From Capilliphycus robustus (lineage in GTDB: Bacteria > Cyanobacteriota > Cyanobacteriia > Cyanobacteriales > Microcoleaceae), in NCBI RefSeq assembly GCF_034932365.1, contig NZ_JAYGHR010000074.1, positions 1 to 64,000 on the forward strand: DNA of 64,000 nucleotides, read 5' to 3'. Of the stretch, positions 27,501 through 34,999 are shown one piece after another. How positions within the stretch are numbered: position 1 is the first letter of the stretch; every line of letters begins with the position of its first letter. The notes beneath the pieces were generated by a model. That model saw only the letters and a list, made by a program, of their open reading frames with translations. It made no database searches and had not been told where the DNA came from. The position numbers were made by a program, and so were the translations under genes.

Positions 27501-27860
27501 ACTCCCATGCTGGGAAGATGACGGAAACCAAGACTTAAGTCTAGAAGTATAGCCAGGGAGGGTGTGAGAATTTAGCTGAACATTCCCTAAGTTCAAGCAT
27601 CCGGGTGAACCGTGACTAATCAGGTGAACGGAAGCAAAAGCTGGGTATTGTTTGAGGATTTCCGCTATTTGGATAATAGCATTGCGATCGCGATCAAGCA
27701 AGACTATTTCTGTTCCTGGACTAATCCCCGAGATCAGATCAGGATAATCGTTTATGCTAGAATCAATCAGGGCAATAGCAGAGTCAGAACAGAGATTAGG
27801 ATGAGCGAATGGGGCTAAGACTAGAGGATTTATAGTTGTTAAAACGCTATTTTTACGCAT
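21519..27860 (-). CDS. giant secreted mosaic protein: DUF4347, beta-helix, LTD, Calx-beta, RTX
   Basis: A 2113-residue protein, probably exported by type I secretion. Domains in order: DUF4347 (about 20-185, with HLISHGSPG and LVLYGCEVAAGKEG); a CSLREA-like start (ADNTIAGDGLVTLREAI, about 200) with a parallel beta-helix rich in GGGI and N-turns to about 550; a lamin-tail domain (VINEIAWMGT...DEWIELYNPG, about 555-690); several Calx-beta domains (TVNYSTENATATAGTDY and FEPGETSKT repeats) to about 1505; a Pro/Thr linker of EPTPT/EIIPTPT units (about 1508-1747); and RTX nonapeptides (GNDTLHGGEGNDTL, about 1800-2060). The linker is coded by a DNA minisatellite. It is likely a calcium-dependent surface or adhesion protein. 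Confidence 0.9.
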   Translation of the reverse strand: MRKNSVLTTINPLVLAPFAHPNLCSDSAIALIDSSINDYPDLISGISPGTEIVLLDRDRNAIIQIAEILKQYPAFASVHLISHGSPGCLNLGNVQLNSHTLPGYTSRLKSWFPSSSQHGSILVLYGCEVAAGKEGQNFLKQLSDILGIEIIASSQRVGNPKFGGSWNFDWKTGKQTIYPIFSETFKQTYPGVFATITVNSNADNTIAGDGLVTLREAIITANNDSTGDTIVFHPSLANSTITLNGSQLVITSALTINGLETDILISGNNNSRVFLIDDNTNDQINVIIQGLTLEKGTVTGSEDGGGIYNQENLTLNQTIIRNNVSNDDGGGIGNDGTLTIINSSIINNVAQGNSSEASGGGGLINTTNGTVTLSKSWFDGNTGKNGSAIRNEGILSLTESTVSNNSAIPGGIFPSAIVNTTGTLTIENSTISSNPVSGIVNTGVVNKINHSTIAGNQGYAIDNLNTVNVLSNSILAGNQNNTLVGNTQTNNLTGTFAEVGLNSTLVNNGGSTPTHSLLSGSLAINTADLSTAKTTDQRGISRDSLPDIGAYEAILPLSVVINEIAWMGTANSVNDEWIELYNPGYTSINLSGWKLEASDGIPNKTIPNGTIIAPEGYLLLERTDETTVNNITADLIYTGALGNEGETLTLKSPDGTIIDIVNEDGGGWVAGDNKNPVRFTMERIDPTLPGDDNNWRTNDGLTINGIDANNNLIYGTPKSANSLGEIPNLLVNDVNSLEPDSGTVNTTFTVSLSHPTSKTVTVNYSTENATATAGTDYTSKTGSLTFEPGETSKTVNVSITGDSLFEADETFNLVLSNPSNAGITDGTGEGTIQDNDTAPTVNFATANQSGEEGETITAIIQLSAVAGVNITVPFAVTGTATNNSDYTINLSSIIIPAGNSQAIISLNLSQDNLDEVDETIIFNLETPTNATVGGTSTHTITLVDIDPPPHVSLSLSDAVFSETANTTTITASLDAVSSQDVTVHLNFGGTATFGVDYTANNTSIIIPAGEIENSITLTGKIDNLAEVNETVEVSIDNIINGTETETKTVTTTLIDNNTPQVIVTQNTLDISEGETTTYTLKLATQPTQPVSISIDTGSQVQAVSSVIFDETNWNIPQTVTITVIDDTVLEGNHSQTLIHAVTSNDGNYDNIGVGNVEVDIADNEISYSLSVNPTEITEGNTSSQTVTYTITRTGNQSQQSQINYTLQGTATPEIDYDNIRLGGTVVNKSGNITFEVGETTQTLTVDILGDEIFEPEETLELSLTSSETKTFNNSPLTVAIANDDPLPIIDFEQTIYTVSELAETATINISLSNPSSSAISVIYSTANGTAIAGTDYTEKTGSLTFNPGETEKSFTVPIHNDDIIEADETVDLQLSNPTGATLGTSDTAELIITDNKTATVSLEQTTYTVKETDSFVEIVVNLDQVVSIPVSIDYTTMGGTATAGDDYTATRGVLTFNPGETQKIISIPILDDQDIEEDETVNFALTNPNPSQKLILGSPGTTTLTIISDDLPTVEPTPTPTPIVEPTPTIEPTPTIEITPTVEPTPTIEPTPTPTPIVEPTPTIEPTPTPTIEPTPTPTIEPTPTVEIIPTPTIEITPTPTIEPTPTVEIIPTPTIEPTPTIEPTPTPTVEPTPTVEPTPTPTVEIIPTVEPTPTVEIIPTPTPTVEIIPTPTPTVEITPTVEIIPTPTPTVELTPTPTVEPTPTVEPTPTPTVEIIPTPTPTVEATPTVEIIPTPTPTIEATPEPTFEPQPTAIFEVPGSSDLFDLTAYIPPITPPNRPFDLKFDVELEGEAIAFPTNASDRIMGTSADDQIFGLLGRDSLFAGEGDDIAIANENDDYLSGDEGNDTLHGGEGNDTLQMGLGDDQGFGDQENDYISGENGEDHLYGGSGSDRIFGDDGNDWINGNTEADYLAGDEGNDTLHGGKGEDTLQGGIDNDYIEGNLEEDWIEGNGGNDTLWGNEGNDTLSGNSENDILYGGVGNDWLDGNQGDDQIFGDIGDDTLDAGEGNDRLSGGDGDDWLVGEEGEDTLSGGEGGDRFFVSPGSGLDLLLDFEDGQDLIVLDGGLTWEQLAISRRPDSLILTIAQTGEELIKLLAIDSFTVDDVLNRSIFPNN
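22627..23330. repeat. minisatellite coding for the Pro/Thr linker
   Basis: On the plus strand the unit runs GTTGGTGTTGG or GTTGGAGTTGGTTCAACA with AATTATTTC inserts, repeated for about 700 bp. Translated on the minus strand it gives EPTPTVEPTPTPT and EIIPTPT. Interchange of GGT and GGA, and of ACA and ATA, indicates repeated slippage and homogenisation. The length is expected to vary between strains. Confidence 0.9.
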
Positions 27861-28183
27861 CGCAAAGGCTTAGAGAATTAGTAATCAAAAAAGACGCTTT
27901 GAATTGTTTTCAGGCGATATTTTCAATGAGGGTAGGGTTTACTCCTATTTTTGCTAGATTCCTAGAACGAACAAAGTAAACATTTCAAGAGTTTTTCTCG
28001 AATCAAGTTTAACTCTCGTTTTCGTTTTAATATTTGATGAGATTTGAGGCTAAGAGGAAAATGCAAGAGATAGAAACAAAAACCTCGAGATTACGATTGA
28101 TTTCGAGTTGAGTATTAATAATGGCTCAAAACAATTACCCAGATCTTGTCTATCATACCATCAAGCTTACAAAAAATACAAGA
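27861..28183. other. intergenic region without a recognisable gene
   Basis: AT-rich sequence upstream of the giant gene, presumably its promoter and leader. No start-proximal operator, tRNA or hairpin of note was identified. Confidence 0.3.
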
Positions 28184-28288
28184 TATAGCAGAAGTCAGGA
28201 GACAGGAGACAGGAGACAGAATTGAAACCTTTATCATAAAAGGATTTGACAGAAAAACAGTGTCCTAATCAACTCTTTCTCTGCTATA
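28184..28288 (-). mobile_element. TATAGCAGA-type MITE, copy 1
   Basis: A 105-bp element starting TATAGCAGAAGTC and ending TTCTCTGCTATA, so the terminal repeats TATAGCAGA are perfect. It matches, in opposite orientation, copies at 32398-32503 and 44185-44290. This copy has an expanded GGAGACA run (three units). TA at both tips suggests insertion at a TA dinucleotide. No coding capacity. Confidence 0.85.
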
Positions 28289-28400
28289 AAACCGTGTCAT
28301 TTTAGGGTTTGGGTGTGATCCGTAACCCCCGCTTAACCTCTGTCAAAATCCTCGCTAATGTGATAACGAATGTCAAGTTATATGAATTTTTGATGCTTTT

Positions 28401-29156
28401 TTAAGGACGAACATACCGCAAACGAGCGAGAAAAGAGGGACGTTTAAGCTGAGTCACGACTTCTTCTAAAGGCAAAATCCGCACTTTATTACGATGTAAA
28501 ACATTCACTTGATAAACCTTCTTATTGTTGATATCAAGTCCAGTTAACCAACCACTTTTAGCATGATAAACTCCTGTGTCAATCCCTAACCATCCTTGTC
28601 CCTGAACTAAAGTTCCGGGTTCTATGCCATCAAACGTAAACGTAATCGTATGACCAATAATAATCAATTTATTGTTAAAATAGGGCTTAGGGATATTATG
28701 AAATTCGCGTCTGATCCAGCAAAATTCAGCTTCAGTTTGTTGAGAAAGAGGCAGATTGGGATGAATTCCCGCATGAACTAACCAGACATCTCCTAAGTCT
28801 AAAAAAACCGGAAGTGATCGCATCCACTGAAGATGATCACGGGGCATCATACCCGCTTCTTGATAACTGTTAATCGTCGAATGTCCGCCACTATAAAGCC
28901 AAGCCTGCCAAGCCGAAGTATTTTTTCCAACTTCCGGTAAGGCATTTAACATCAATTGTTCGTGGTTTCCCATCAAACAACGATAAGGACTATTTTTAAC
29001 AAAATCGACGACTTGAGCGCTTTTTGGGCCACGATCTACTAAATCTCCGAGAAAATAGACCTGATCTTCTTCTCCAGGAGCAAGTTTTTCGAGAAGCGTC
29101 ATCATGCCATCATAATGCCCATGTACATCACCAATGATCAGGCGTCGGTTTGGCAT
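28401..29156 (-). CDS. calcineurin-like metallophosphatase
   Basis: A 251-residue PPP-type phosphatase with a two-metal centre: GDVHGH at residues 9-14, GDLVDRG near 37, GNHE near 68, and later GHTITFTFDG and HAGIHPN supplying His ligands. These fit the bacterial serine/threonine or diadenosine tetraphosphate phosphatase group. Sequence alone does not settle which. No signal peptide. The DUF1995 gene lies 44 bp upstream on the same strand, so the two may form a unit. Confidence 0.9.
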   Translation of the reverse strand: MPNRRLIIGDVHGHYDGMMTLLEKLAPGEEDQVYFLGDLVDRGPKSAQVVDFVKNSPYRCLMGNHEQLMLNALPEVGKNTSAWQAWLYSGGHSTINSYQEAGMMPRDHLQWMRSLPVFLDLGDVWLVHAGIHPNLPLSQQTEAEFCWIRREFHNIPKPYFNNKLIIIGHTITFTFDGIEPGTLVQGQGWLGIDTGVYHAKSGWLTGLDINNKKVYQVNVLHRNKVRILPLEEVVTQLKRPSFLARLRYVRP

Positions 29157-29200
29157 TGTCTTTCACCGGGGGTTCCTCTATGAAAAATGGAGATCAGGCT

Positions 29201-29950
29201 TTATCGACTCAGAGCATTCAGAAAGCTTTGCAGTCCCGCCAGAAAGCTTTGCTTTTTCGGCTGAGGTTTGGCGGACTCGGTAGAATCTCCCTGGCTTGGG
29301 CTAGTTCCTGCTAATATTTGATCGAGCTGATCTCCAACGGGCTTAGTTTGTTCTTGAGTAATAAGCTGATATTCTCCGTCAATTTCTTGCCAGACTTCCC
29401 ATAAAGAGGGATAACAGCGATAGAGTACGACATCACCTTCTAAGGGTCTGAGATAATAGCAGGATTCAATCGTATTAATAAACCGTTCACGCAAGGCGCG
29501 AGCAGCATAGCCTATACCTATAATAGCAACATCTTCTAAGCGAGGATTAAGTAAAATCGTGGCGCGATCACCTGCTAACCGAGATAATTTTTCGACTTGT
29601 TCCACCTCCACCGCAGCCGGAGAAACCACCAAAAACCGTCCATCATCGTCTTGAAGACGGCTTTCTATCGGAGAACGACTACTTCCGAGATCGCTAACTC
29701 GAAACGGGGTTTCTCCCCAATCTCGACGGGCTAATGCAGCCGCCCCGGTATCTGGAAAAAAGACTTTCAGAATCAGATCAGATTGTTCAATAGCCGGAAT
29801 AAATTGTTGAGCAATGGCTTGAGCTTGTAGTTCAATTTCTGGAAAAACTAACTCCACTTGCAGCAGTTTATAACCGTCATTGAGAGCGGCTTGAGTTGCT
29901 TGAGTGGCCTGTTCTACAGCTTCTTCTATACTTGTGGGTAATTGCGTCAT
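29201..29950 (-). CDS. DUF1995 family protein
   Basis: A 249-residue protein of DUF1995, found in cyanobacteria and chloroplasts (where LPA3-like members assist photosystem assembly). Marks: LPTSIEEAVEQATQATQAAL at the start, LLQVELVFPEIELQAQA, KVFFPDTGAAALARRDWG, and a later GYAARALRERFINTIESCYY with YPSLWEVWQE. The C-terminal about 45 residues are low-complexity with a final short hydrophobic helix. It probably acts at or near thylakoids, but the exact role is unknown. Confidence 0.85.
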   Translation of the reverse strand: MTQLPTSIEEAVEQATQATQAALNDGYKLLQVELVFPEIELQAQAIAQQFIPAIEQSDLILKVFFPDTGAAALARRDWGETPFRVSDLGSSRSPIESRLQDDDGRFLVVSPAAVEVEQVEKLSRLAGDRATILLNPRLEDVAIIGIGYAARALRERFINTIESCYYLRPLEGDVVLYRCYPSLWEVWQEIDGEYQLITQEQTKPVGDQLDQILAGTSPSQGDSTESAKPQPKKQSFLAGLQSFLNALSR

Positions 29951-30042
29951 AAACGGTCAAGGTTTACCTAGAATCTTGTTAAAAATCGAATTTCTTTAGG
30001 TATTGTATCTTAATTTGAATTCTTGAAATTAGGTAATTTGTA

Positions 30043-30337
30043 GGGGCGGGTTCCCCATAAATGGATGTCTTCTCAGCAACAGTCTGCATAAACCCGCCCC
30101 CTTCAACCTAGTTCTATGTGCAAGGACTGAGGCTTTTAGATAGAAATTAAAATCCCTCGGGTTCCCCATAAATGGATGTCTTCTCAGCAACAGTCTGCAT
30201 AAACCCGCCCCCTTCAACCTAGTCCTATGTGCAAGGACTGAGGCTTTTAGATAGAAATTAAAATCCCTGTTGAGTTGAGGGCGGGTTTATCTAAGTTGTT
30301 TCTGGGAAATATAGATTTTTGCGGAACCCGCCCCTAC
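30043..30337. repeat. cluster of GGGCGGGTT elements with 111-bp tandem duplication
   Basis: Two 111-bp units (30047-30157 and 30158-30268) are identical except for one base (GTTCTATG or GTCCTATG). Each holds a GGGTTCCCC...AACCCGCCCC inverted-repeat element followed by degenerate palindromes C and D of the array at 4447 (AGTCCTATGTGCAAGGACT and TAGAAATTAAAATCCC). A third element, GGGCGGGTTTAT to GAACCCGCCCCTAC, follows at 30278-30337. The near identity points to a recent duplication. Confidence 0.9.
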
Positions 30338-30341
30338 CCGT

Positions 30342-31517
30342 TTACACCCTAACAACAACAGGTAAAGGTTTGAGTCGTTGGAGAATTTGTTTTAAAACCA
30401 TTGCTGTCCAATCAATATCCGCTTCTGTCGTGTCTCGTCCTAAAGTCAGGCGAATTCCCCCTAAAGCCGTTTTTTCGTCATATCCCATCGCCAATAAAAT
30501 CGGACTCGGGCTGAGTTTCCCACTATGACAAGCCGAACCTGCACTAATACCAATTCCAGCGAGATTCATTTGTCTAACGAGGGTTTTTCCGGTAATAGGT
30601 GATAAACTTTCCCCCATTTGCGGCTTTAAACAAAAACTAACATGATGGGGTAATCGGTGAATGCGATCGCCTGTGGGAATTAAATCCGGGACATCAGCTA
30701 ATAAATCAAACAAGCGATCGCGTAACTGAATTAACCGAGGAGTTTCTGTTACCATATCTTCTAGTGCGAGTACGGCCGCAACTCCAAACCCCACAATCCC
30801 CGGAACCGCTTCAGTTCCAGAGCGTAACTTCGTTTCTTGGCCTCCTCCGGTTAACAGAGGTTTGAGTTCAACTCCGGGCTTGACGTAAAGGGCGCCGCTT
30901 CCTTGAGGGCCATAAAGTTTGTGACTGGAAAGCGATAATAAATCAACCGGTAAAGTTTGAACATTGATCGGTATTCGTCCAGCGACTTGTACCGCATCGA
31001 TATGAAATAAAACCCCATGAGATCGGGCAATTTTGCCTAACGCTTCAATCGGTTGTAACGTGCCGATTTCACTTTGTCCGTAAATCACCGATACTAAGAC
31101 AGTATTGGGTTGTATTGCCGCTTGCAAGTCTAACGGATGAACCCTCCCCAGGCGATCCACTGGCAGACGTGTTACCTGCCATCCCCATTGTTCCAGTAAT
31201 TTTGCAGGTTCGGCGATCGCGGAATGTTCGACACTGGAAATAATCAGATGTTGAGGCGTAGAATAACATCGAGCCACGCCCATAATAGCCATGTTATCGG
31301 CTTCAGTACCGCCTGATGTAAAAATAATTGATTCAGGGGGAGCGTTAATCAGATGAGCAACTTGGCTTCTAGATTTTTCTAACACGGTTGCTGACCTTTG
31401 ACCCCATTCATGTAAGCTGGAAGGATTGCCCCATTGTTGCGTGAGAACGGCTTGCATCGCGGCGATCGCTTCGCAACGAGTAGGTGTGGTTGCACTATAG
31501 TCTAAGTAGATTTGCAT
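30342..31517 (-). CDS. cysteine desulfurase, IscS/NifS type
   Basis: A PLP enzyme of 391 residues that removes sulfur from cysteine for Fe-S clusters and thiolation. IYLDYSATTPT starts the protein, TSGGTEADN is the PLP contact, the Schiff-base Lys lies in SLSSHKLYGPQGSGALY, and the reactive Cys is in ISAGSACHSG near residue 325. The short loop around that Cys resembles class I desulfurases. No isc-type genes adjoin, so it may serve a general sulfur-transfer role. The gene ends directly beside a repeat cluster. Confidence 0.95.
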   Translation of the reverse strand: MQIYLDYSATTPTRCEAIAAMQAVLTQQWGNPSSLHEWGQRSATVLEKSRSQVAHLINAPPESIIFTSGGTEADNMAIMGVARCYSTPQHLIISSVEHSAIAEPAKLLEQWGWQVTRLPVDRLGRVHPLDLQAAIQPNTVLVSVIYGQSEIGTLQPIEALGKIARSHGVLFHIDAVQVAGRIPINVQTLPVDLLSLSSHKLYGPQGSGALYVKPGVELKPLLTGGGQETKLRSGTEAVPGIVGFGVAAVLALEDMVTETPRLIQLRDRLFDLLADVPDLIPTGDRIHRLPHHVSFCLKPQMGESLSPITGKTLVRQMNLAGIGISAGSACHSGKLSPSPILLAMGYDEKTALGGIRLTLGRDTTEADIDWTAMVLKQILQRLKPLPVVVRV

Positions 31518-31606
31518 AGGTTTATTGGTTTCTTTTCAGTCTGAATGAGAAAGGCTAATTTTTGGGGAACTCAGAAACACCTTGATTCGTCTACAATAGC
31601 GTTGGA

Positions 31607-32008
31607 TCAATCTCCTGGCTTACAAACGTTGTAATCTTCGTGAGAGAGAATTCTCTGAGGGACTACAAAATTGCCGCTATCTTGACAAAGCATCCGATAG
31701 TTGCGAGTCACGGGAATACTGATAATAAAGCGATTATGTCGCAGTCGTTTCCCACCAAAGTCACGGTAGGTTTTATCATCGCTTAATCCGGCTAGAATCG
31801 CCCGTGCTTTAATGACCACATAATCAGGTAAGCCTCTGAGATCGATGATATCTTGCTCGAAGGACGCTTCCCATTCTTGCTTTTTATTTCGTTTCTCTGC
31901 TAGCTCTTGATCTTCTCGCTGTTCTACCATTTGCTGGTGTTTACACCGATGGCAGATTTGTCCATATCCCTTGTGGCCACACTGAAATGTTCTCTTTCTT
32001 CTAGGCAT
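31607..32008 (-). CDS. conserved cyanobacterial protein with putative zinc ribbon
   Basis: A 133-residue protein with an N-terminal CxxH...CHRC set (RTFQCGHKGYGQICHRC) likely to bind zinc, a charged helical linker, and a second region, LRGLPDYVVIKARAILAGLS, then KRLRHNRFIISIPVTRNYRM with LSHEDYNV. The last part has the feel of a RelE-like fold but no proven catalytic set. Similar proteins occur widely in cyanobacteria. Function unknown. Confidence 0.75.
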   Translation of the reverse strand: MPRRKRTFQCGHKGYGQICHRCKHQQMVEQREDQELAEKRNKKQEWEASFEQDIIDLRGLPDYVVIKARAILAGLSDDKTYRDFGGKRLRHNRFIISIPVTRNYRMLCQDSGNFVVPQRILSHEDYNVCKPGD

Positions 32009-32128
32009 AACACTAATGTGAGGGTTCTGACCCAGGTCGTGCGAACAAAATAGGAAGTCCTACAACCCTTGTACGACTAAAGGTTGCGGGATATTATGCA
32101 AAACTAACTTTGCACAGATTTAAGTTAA

Positions 32129-32344
32129 GCTCTATTTAATAGATTACCTGCCTTCCGAGACATCCCCCAAGCGGATGTGTTTGAAAAACTCACTCTTGTT
32201 AGTCCCAATGTTAAAAGTGTAGAATATCAACGGGTTTGAAGAGATTTGGGAAATATTAAGATTCTCAACCTCAACAATATCCCTCAAAAGCTGACATTCT
32301 CAGGAAAACTGGACAGAATAAACCTTCGTCAGAGAATTTGTTAA
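32129..32344 (+). pseudogene. protein-like remnant with in-frame stop
   Basis: One frame reads RLPAFRDIPQADVFEKLTLV then SPNVKSVEYQRV, a TGA, and RDLGNIKILNLNN, IPQKLTFSGKLDRINL, ending at TAA 32342. The composition is protein-like, but there is no start codon and no family I recognise. Probably an eroded gene end. Confidence 0.3.
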
Positions 32345-32397
32345 TCTCAATAACAATCTATCCTCAGACGGTTGACTGCTGACTAAAATAATATTTA

Positions 32398-32503
32398 TAT
32401 ACCAGTCGAAGCCGAGATTAGGACACTGTTTTTCTGTCAAATCCTTTTATGATAAAGGTTTCAATTCTGTCTCCTGTCTCGGTGTCTCCTGACTTCTGCT
32501 ATA
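32398..32503 (+). mobile_element. TATAGCAGA-type MITE, copy 2
   Basis: The right part, from GATTAGGACACTG to GACTTCTGCTATA, matches copies 1 and 3. The left tip is degenerate (TATACCAGTCGAAG). It lies 25 bp before the phospholipase-D-like start and may supply or disturb its promoter. Confidence 0.8.
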
Positions 32504-32527
32504 AATGATCGCTCATTCCATAAACCC

Positions 32528-34186
32528 GTGCATTTACTTCAGAAAAATAGACTAATTATCGGTTTAGCAGTCGTCTTAGTTATATTTCTTTTCAGCCGTT
32601 GTTTGATGGATAAAAAAACGTCTCAATCGGCTTTAAAACCGCTTCTTGAAACCTTAACTCAAGATCCTTTAATTCAAGCTTACTTTAATCAATCTCAGGC
32701 TTCTGTTTATACCGAACCCTATCGCCAACAAACTCGCCTGGGAGATGATCTCGAACAAATTATTATCGATAGGATTAAAACGGCAACTTCTACTATAGAT
32801 GTCGCTGTTCAAGAATTCCGTTTACCTCAACTAGCAGAAGTTCTCGTTAACCAACATCAAGCAGGGGTTAAAGTTAGAATCATCCTAGAAAATAATTATA
32901 GTCGTCCCTGGAGTCGTTTAACAGAAAATGAAGTCAATCAACTCTCCGAACAAGAACGCGATCGCTATTTAGAATTTGTTAAATTAGTTGATATTAATCA
33001 AGATGGTCAACTTTCTACAGAAGAAATCAATCAACGCGATGCTTTAGTTATCATCAATAATGCCAAAATTCCCTGGATAGACGATACCGCAGATGGTTCA
33101 AAAGGATCAGGGTTAATGCACCATAAATTTGTGATTGTTGATGGTAAAACTATCATTCTCACTTCCGCTAATTTTACCCTCAGTGATATTCATGGAGACT
33201 TAGACGAACCGGAAAGTCGCGGAAATGCCAATAATTTATTAAAAGTTGAAAGTTCCCAATTCGCCCGTTTATTCACTCAAGAATTTAATTTGATGTGGGG
33301 AGATGGCCCTGGGGGTGAACTTGATAGCCAATTTGGAACCAAAAAACCCTATCGTCGGGTTGAAGATGTTACCGTTGGAAATACCCCTATTTTAGTTCAA
33401 TTTTCACCCACTCCTCGCAGTCAAACTTGGGAAAATAGTGTTAATGGTTTAATTGCTAAAACGTTAACTGAAACCAAACAATCAATCAATTTTGCATTGT
33501 TTGTTTTTTCAGAACAAAGGTTAGTTGATATGATGGAAACAACCGTTCAACGTTCGATAAAATTACGGGGAATCATTGACCCGGGTTTTGCTTATCGGGA
33601 CTATAGCGAAATGTTAGATATGATGGGTATTGCTGCGGTGAATAACTGCAAATATGAGGAGAAAAATCGTCCTTGGAAACAACCCATTTCAACCGTTGGC
33701 GTTCCCAATTTACCCCCCGGAGATAAGTTACATCATAAGTTCGGAATTGTTGATAATGAAGTTGTTATTACAGGTTCTCAAAACTGGACAGAAGCCGCCA
33801 ATACAACCAACGATGAAACCTTAATTGTGATTAAAAATCCCACAGTTGCAGCCCATTTTAACCGAGAATTTAATCGACTCTATGATACCGCAACATTAGG
33901 AATTCCTGGGGGAATGTTGGCAAAAATTCAACAAGAGATAGAAGCTTGTCAAGGAAAAATTGAAAGCGTCTCAAAGCCTCCCCGTTGGAGTTTAGGATAC
34001 AAAATTAACTTAAATACCGCCACTTTAGAAGAATTAGAAACTTTACCCGGCGTTGGCCCCAAATTAGCCCAACGTATTATTCAAACCCGTCAACAACAAC
34101 CGTTTACTTCCCTAGAAGACTTCCAACGAGTCCCCGGAGTTGGGCCAAAAATGATTGAAAAATTACGAGATCAGGTAACATGGTAG
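32528..34186 (+). CDS. phospholipase D-like nuclease with EF-hand and helix-hairpin-helix
   Basis: A 552-residue PLD-superfamily protein with an N-terminal membrane anchor or signal (LIIGLAVVLVIFLFSRC). The two catalytic HKD motifs are HHKFVIVDG (about 197) with SANFT, and HHKFGIVDN (about 400) with GSQNWTEAANTTNDE. Between strands of the first half sits a calcium-type loop, DINQDGQLSTEE (about 154-165), an EF-hand-like insertion. The last about 65 residues form two helix-hairpin-helix units (LNTATLEELETLPGVGPKLA and RVPGVGPKMIEKL) like ComEA, so it should bind DNA. The start is GTG at 32528. It is a likely exported calcium-responsive nuclease. Confidence 0.9.
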   Translation: MHLLQKNRLIIGLAVVLVIFLFSRCLMDKKTSQSALKPLLETLTQDPLIQAYFNQSQASVYTEPYRQQTRLGDDLEQIIIDRIKTATSTIDVAVQEFRLPQLAEVLVNQHQAGVKVRIILENNYSRPWSRLTENEVNQLSEQERDRYLEFVKLVDINQDGQLSTEEINQRDALVIINNAKIPWIDDTADGSKGSGLMHHKFVIVDGKTIILTSANFTLSDIHGDLDEPESRGNANNLLKVESSQFARLFTQEFNLMWGDGPGGELDSQFGTKKPYRRVEDVTVGNTPILVQFSPTPRSQTWENSVNGLIAKTLTETKQSINFALFVFSEQRLVDMMETTVQRSIKLRGIIDPGFAYRDYSEMLDMMGIAAVNNCKYEEKNRPWKQPISTVGVPNLPPGDKLHHKFGIVDNEVVITGSQNWTEAANTTNDETLIVIKNPTVAAHFNREFNRLYDTATLGIPGGMLAKIQQEIEACQGKIESVSKPPRWSLGYKINLNTATLEELETLPGVGPKLAQRIIQTRQQQPFTSLEDFQRVPGVGPKMIEKLRDQVTW

Positions 34187-34247
34187 GGATGCTACATCAT
34201 TTTGAAATTTAGTTAAAATTATCAGTAGAGGTTTATCAACTCAAATC

Positions 34248-34904
34248 ATGGAAAATACCGCAAATCAACAATTTAAAATAACCCAGCTTACAGCAGTTAA
34301 TGTTGCTAAAGCAATACCAATTTTCTTGTTAATTGGCTGTGCAATCTTGTTTGGAATTCACGATGTGCGGCAAGTCATTTATCTCTGTTTGCATATTAGT
34401 TATTGTGTTTGGTGGTTGGTTGAACAATGGTTTTATCCAAAGCGTGGAGAGATGTTATTTAATGAACCTGCTGGAGTGTTTGAATTTATATTCATCCTCT
34501 TCTATGTGGGGTTTCTTTACACACTTCCGGGTTATTTAGCCTTTGTTAACCCCGAACCCATTTCAATGATTACGGTTGGAATTGCTTTACCTCTGTTCTT
34601 TTTTGGCAGTTTAATTAATGCCAGTGCGGACGCACAAAAATTAACCGCAAAAGAGTTCGGTGCGGGTTTGGTTCAAGATAATATTTGGCGACTTTCTCGC
34701 AATATTAACTACTTCGGAGATTTGATGAGATATCTCAGTTTTGCCGTGGTTGCGGGTTCGCTCTGGGCTTATATTGTACCGGGGCAAGTCATGGCACTTT
34801 ATCTACTAAGAATGAATCAAAAAGACCTCAGCATGAGCGAAAAATATCCCGAATATCAGGAATACAAACAAAATACTCGCAGATTGATTCCCTTTATTTG
34901 GTAA
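34248..34904 (+). CDS. DUF1295/isoprenylcysteine methyltransferase-like membrane protein
   Basis: A 218-residue integral membrane protein with about five transmembrane segments. The C-terminus shows the signature of the steroid-reductase/ICMT superfamily: WRLSRNINYFGDLMRYLSF, then MSEKYPEYQEYKQNTRRLIP, where R-x-x-N-Y-x-G-D and KYxxYxxYxxxT form the cofactor pocket. The substrate is unknown. A rho-independent terminator follows at 34923-34962. Confidence 0.75.
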   Translation: MENTANQQFKITQLTAVNVAKAIPIFLLIGCAILFGIHDVRQVIYLCLHISYCVWWLVEQWFYPKRGEMLFNEPAGVFEFIFILFYVGFLYTLPGYLAFVNPEPISMITVGIALPLFFFGSLINASADAQKLTAKEFGAGLVQDNIWRLSRNINYFGDLMRYLSFAVVAGSLWAYIVPGQVMALYLLRMNQKDLSMSEKYPEYQEYKQNTRRLIPFIW

Positions 34905-34922
34905 TTTTCATTAGGATTAAAA

Positions 34923-34962
34923 GAGATGAGGTAAAAGTATTAATACAATCCTCATCTTTTTT
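34923..34962 (+). terminator. rho-independent terminator
   Basis: AGATGAGG at 34924-34931 pairs with CCTCATCT at 34950-34957 and is followed by a T-run to 34962. It ends the membrane-protein transcript just before the Uma2 gene. Confidence 0.8.
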
Positions 34963-34999
34963 GTTATAATCAAAATAATTCCTGAGTCTGTTGAGAATT

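Noticed and set aside
30029..30217. 62-codon frame with an internal repeat
   Set aside because: It is produced by the 111-bp tandem duplication of a non-coding element.
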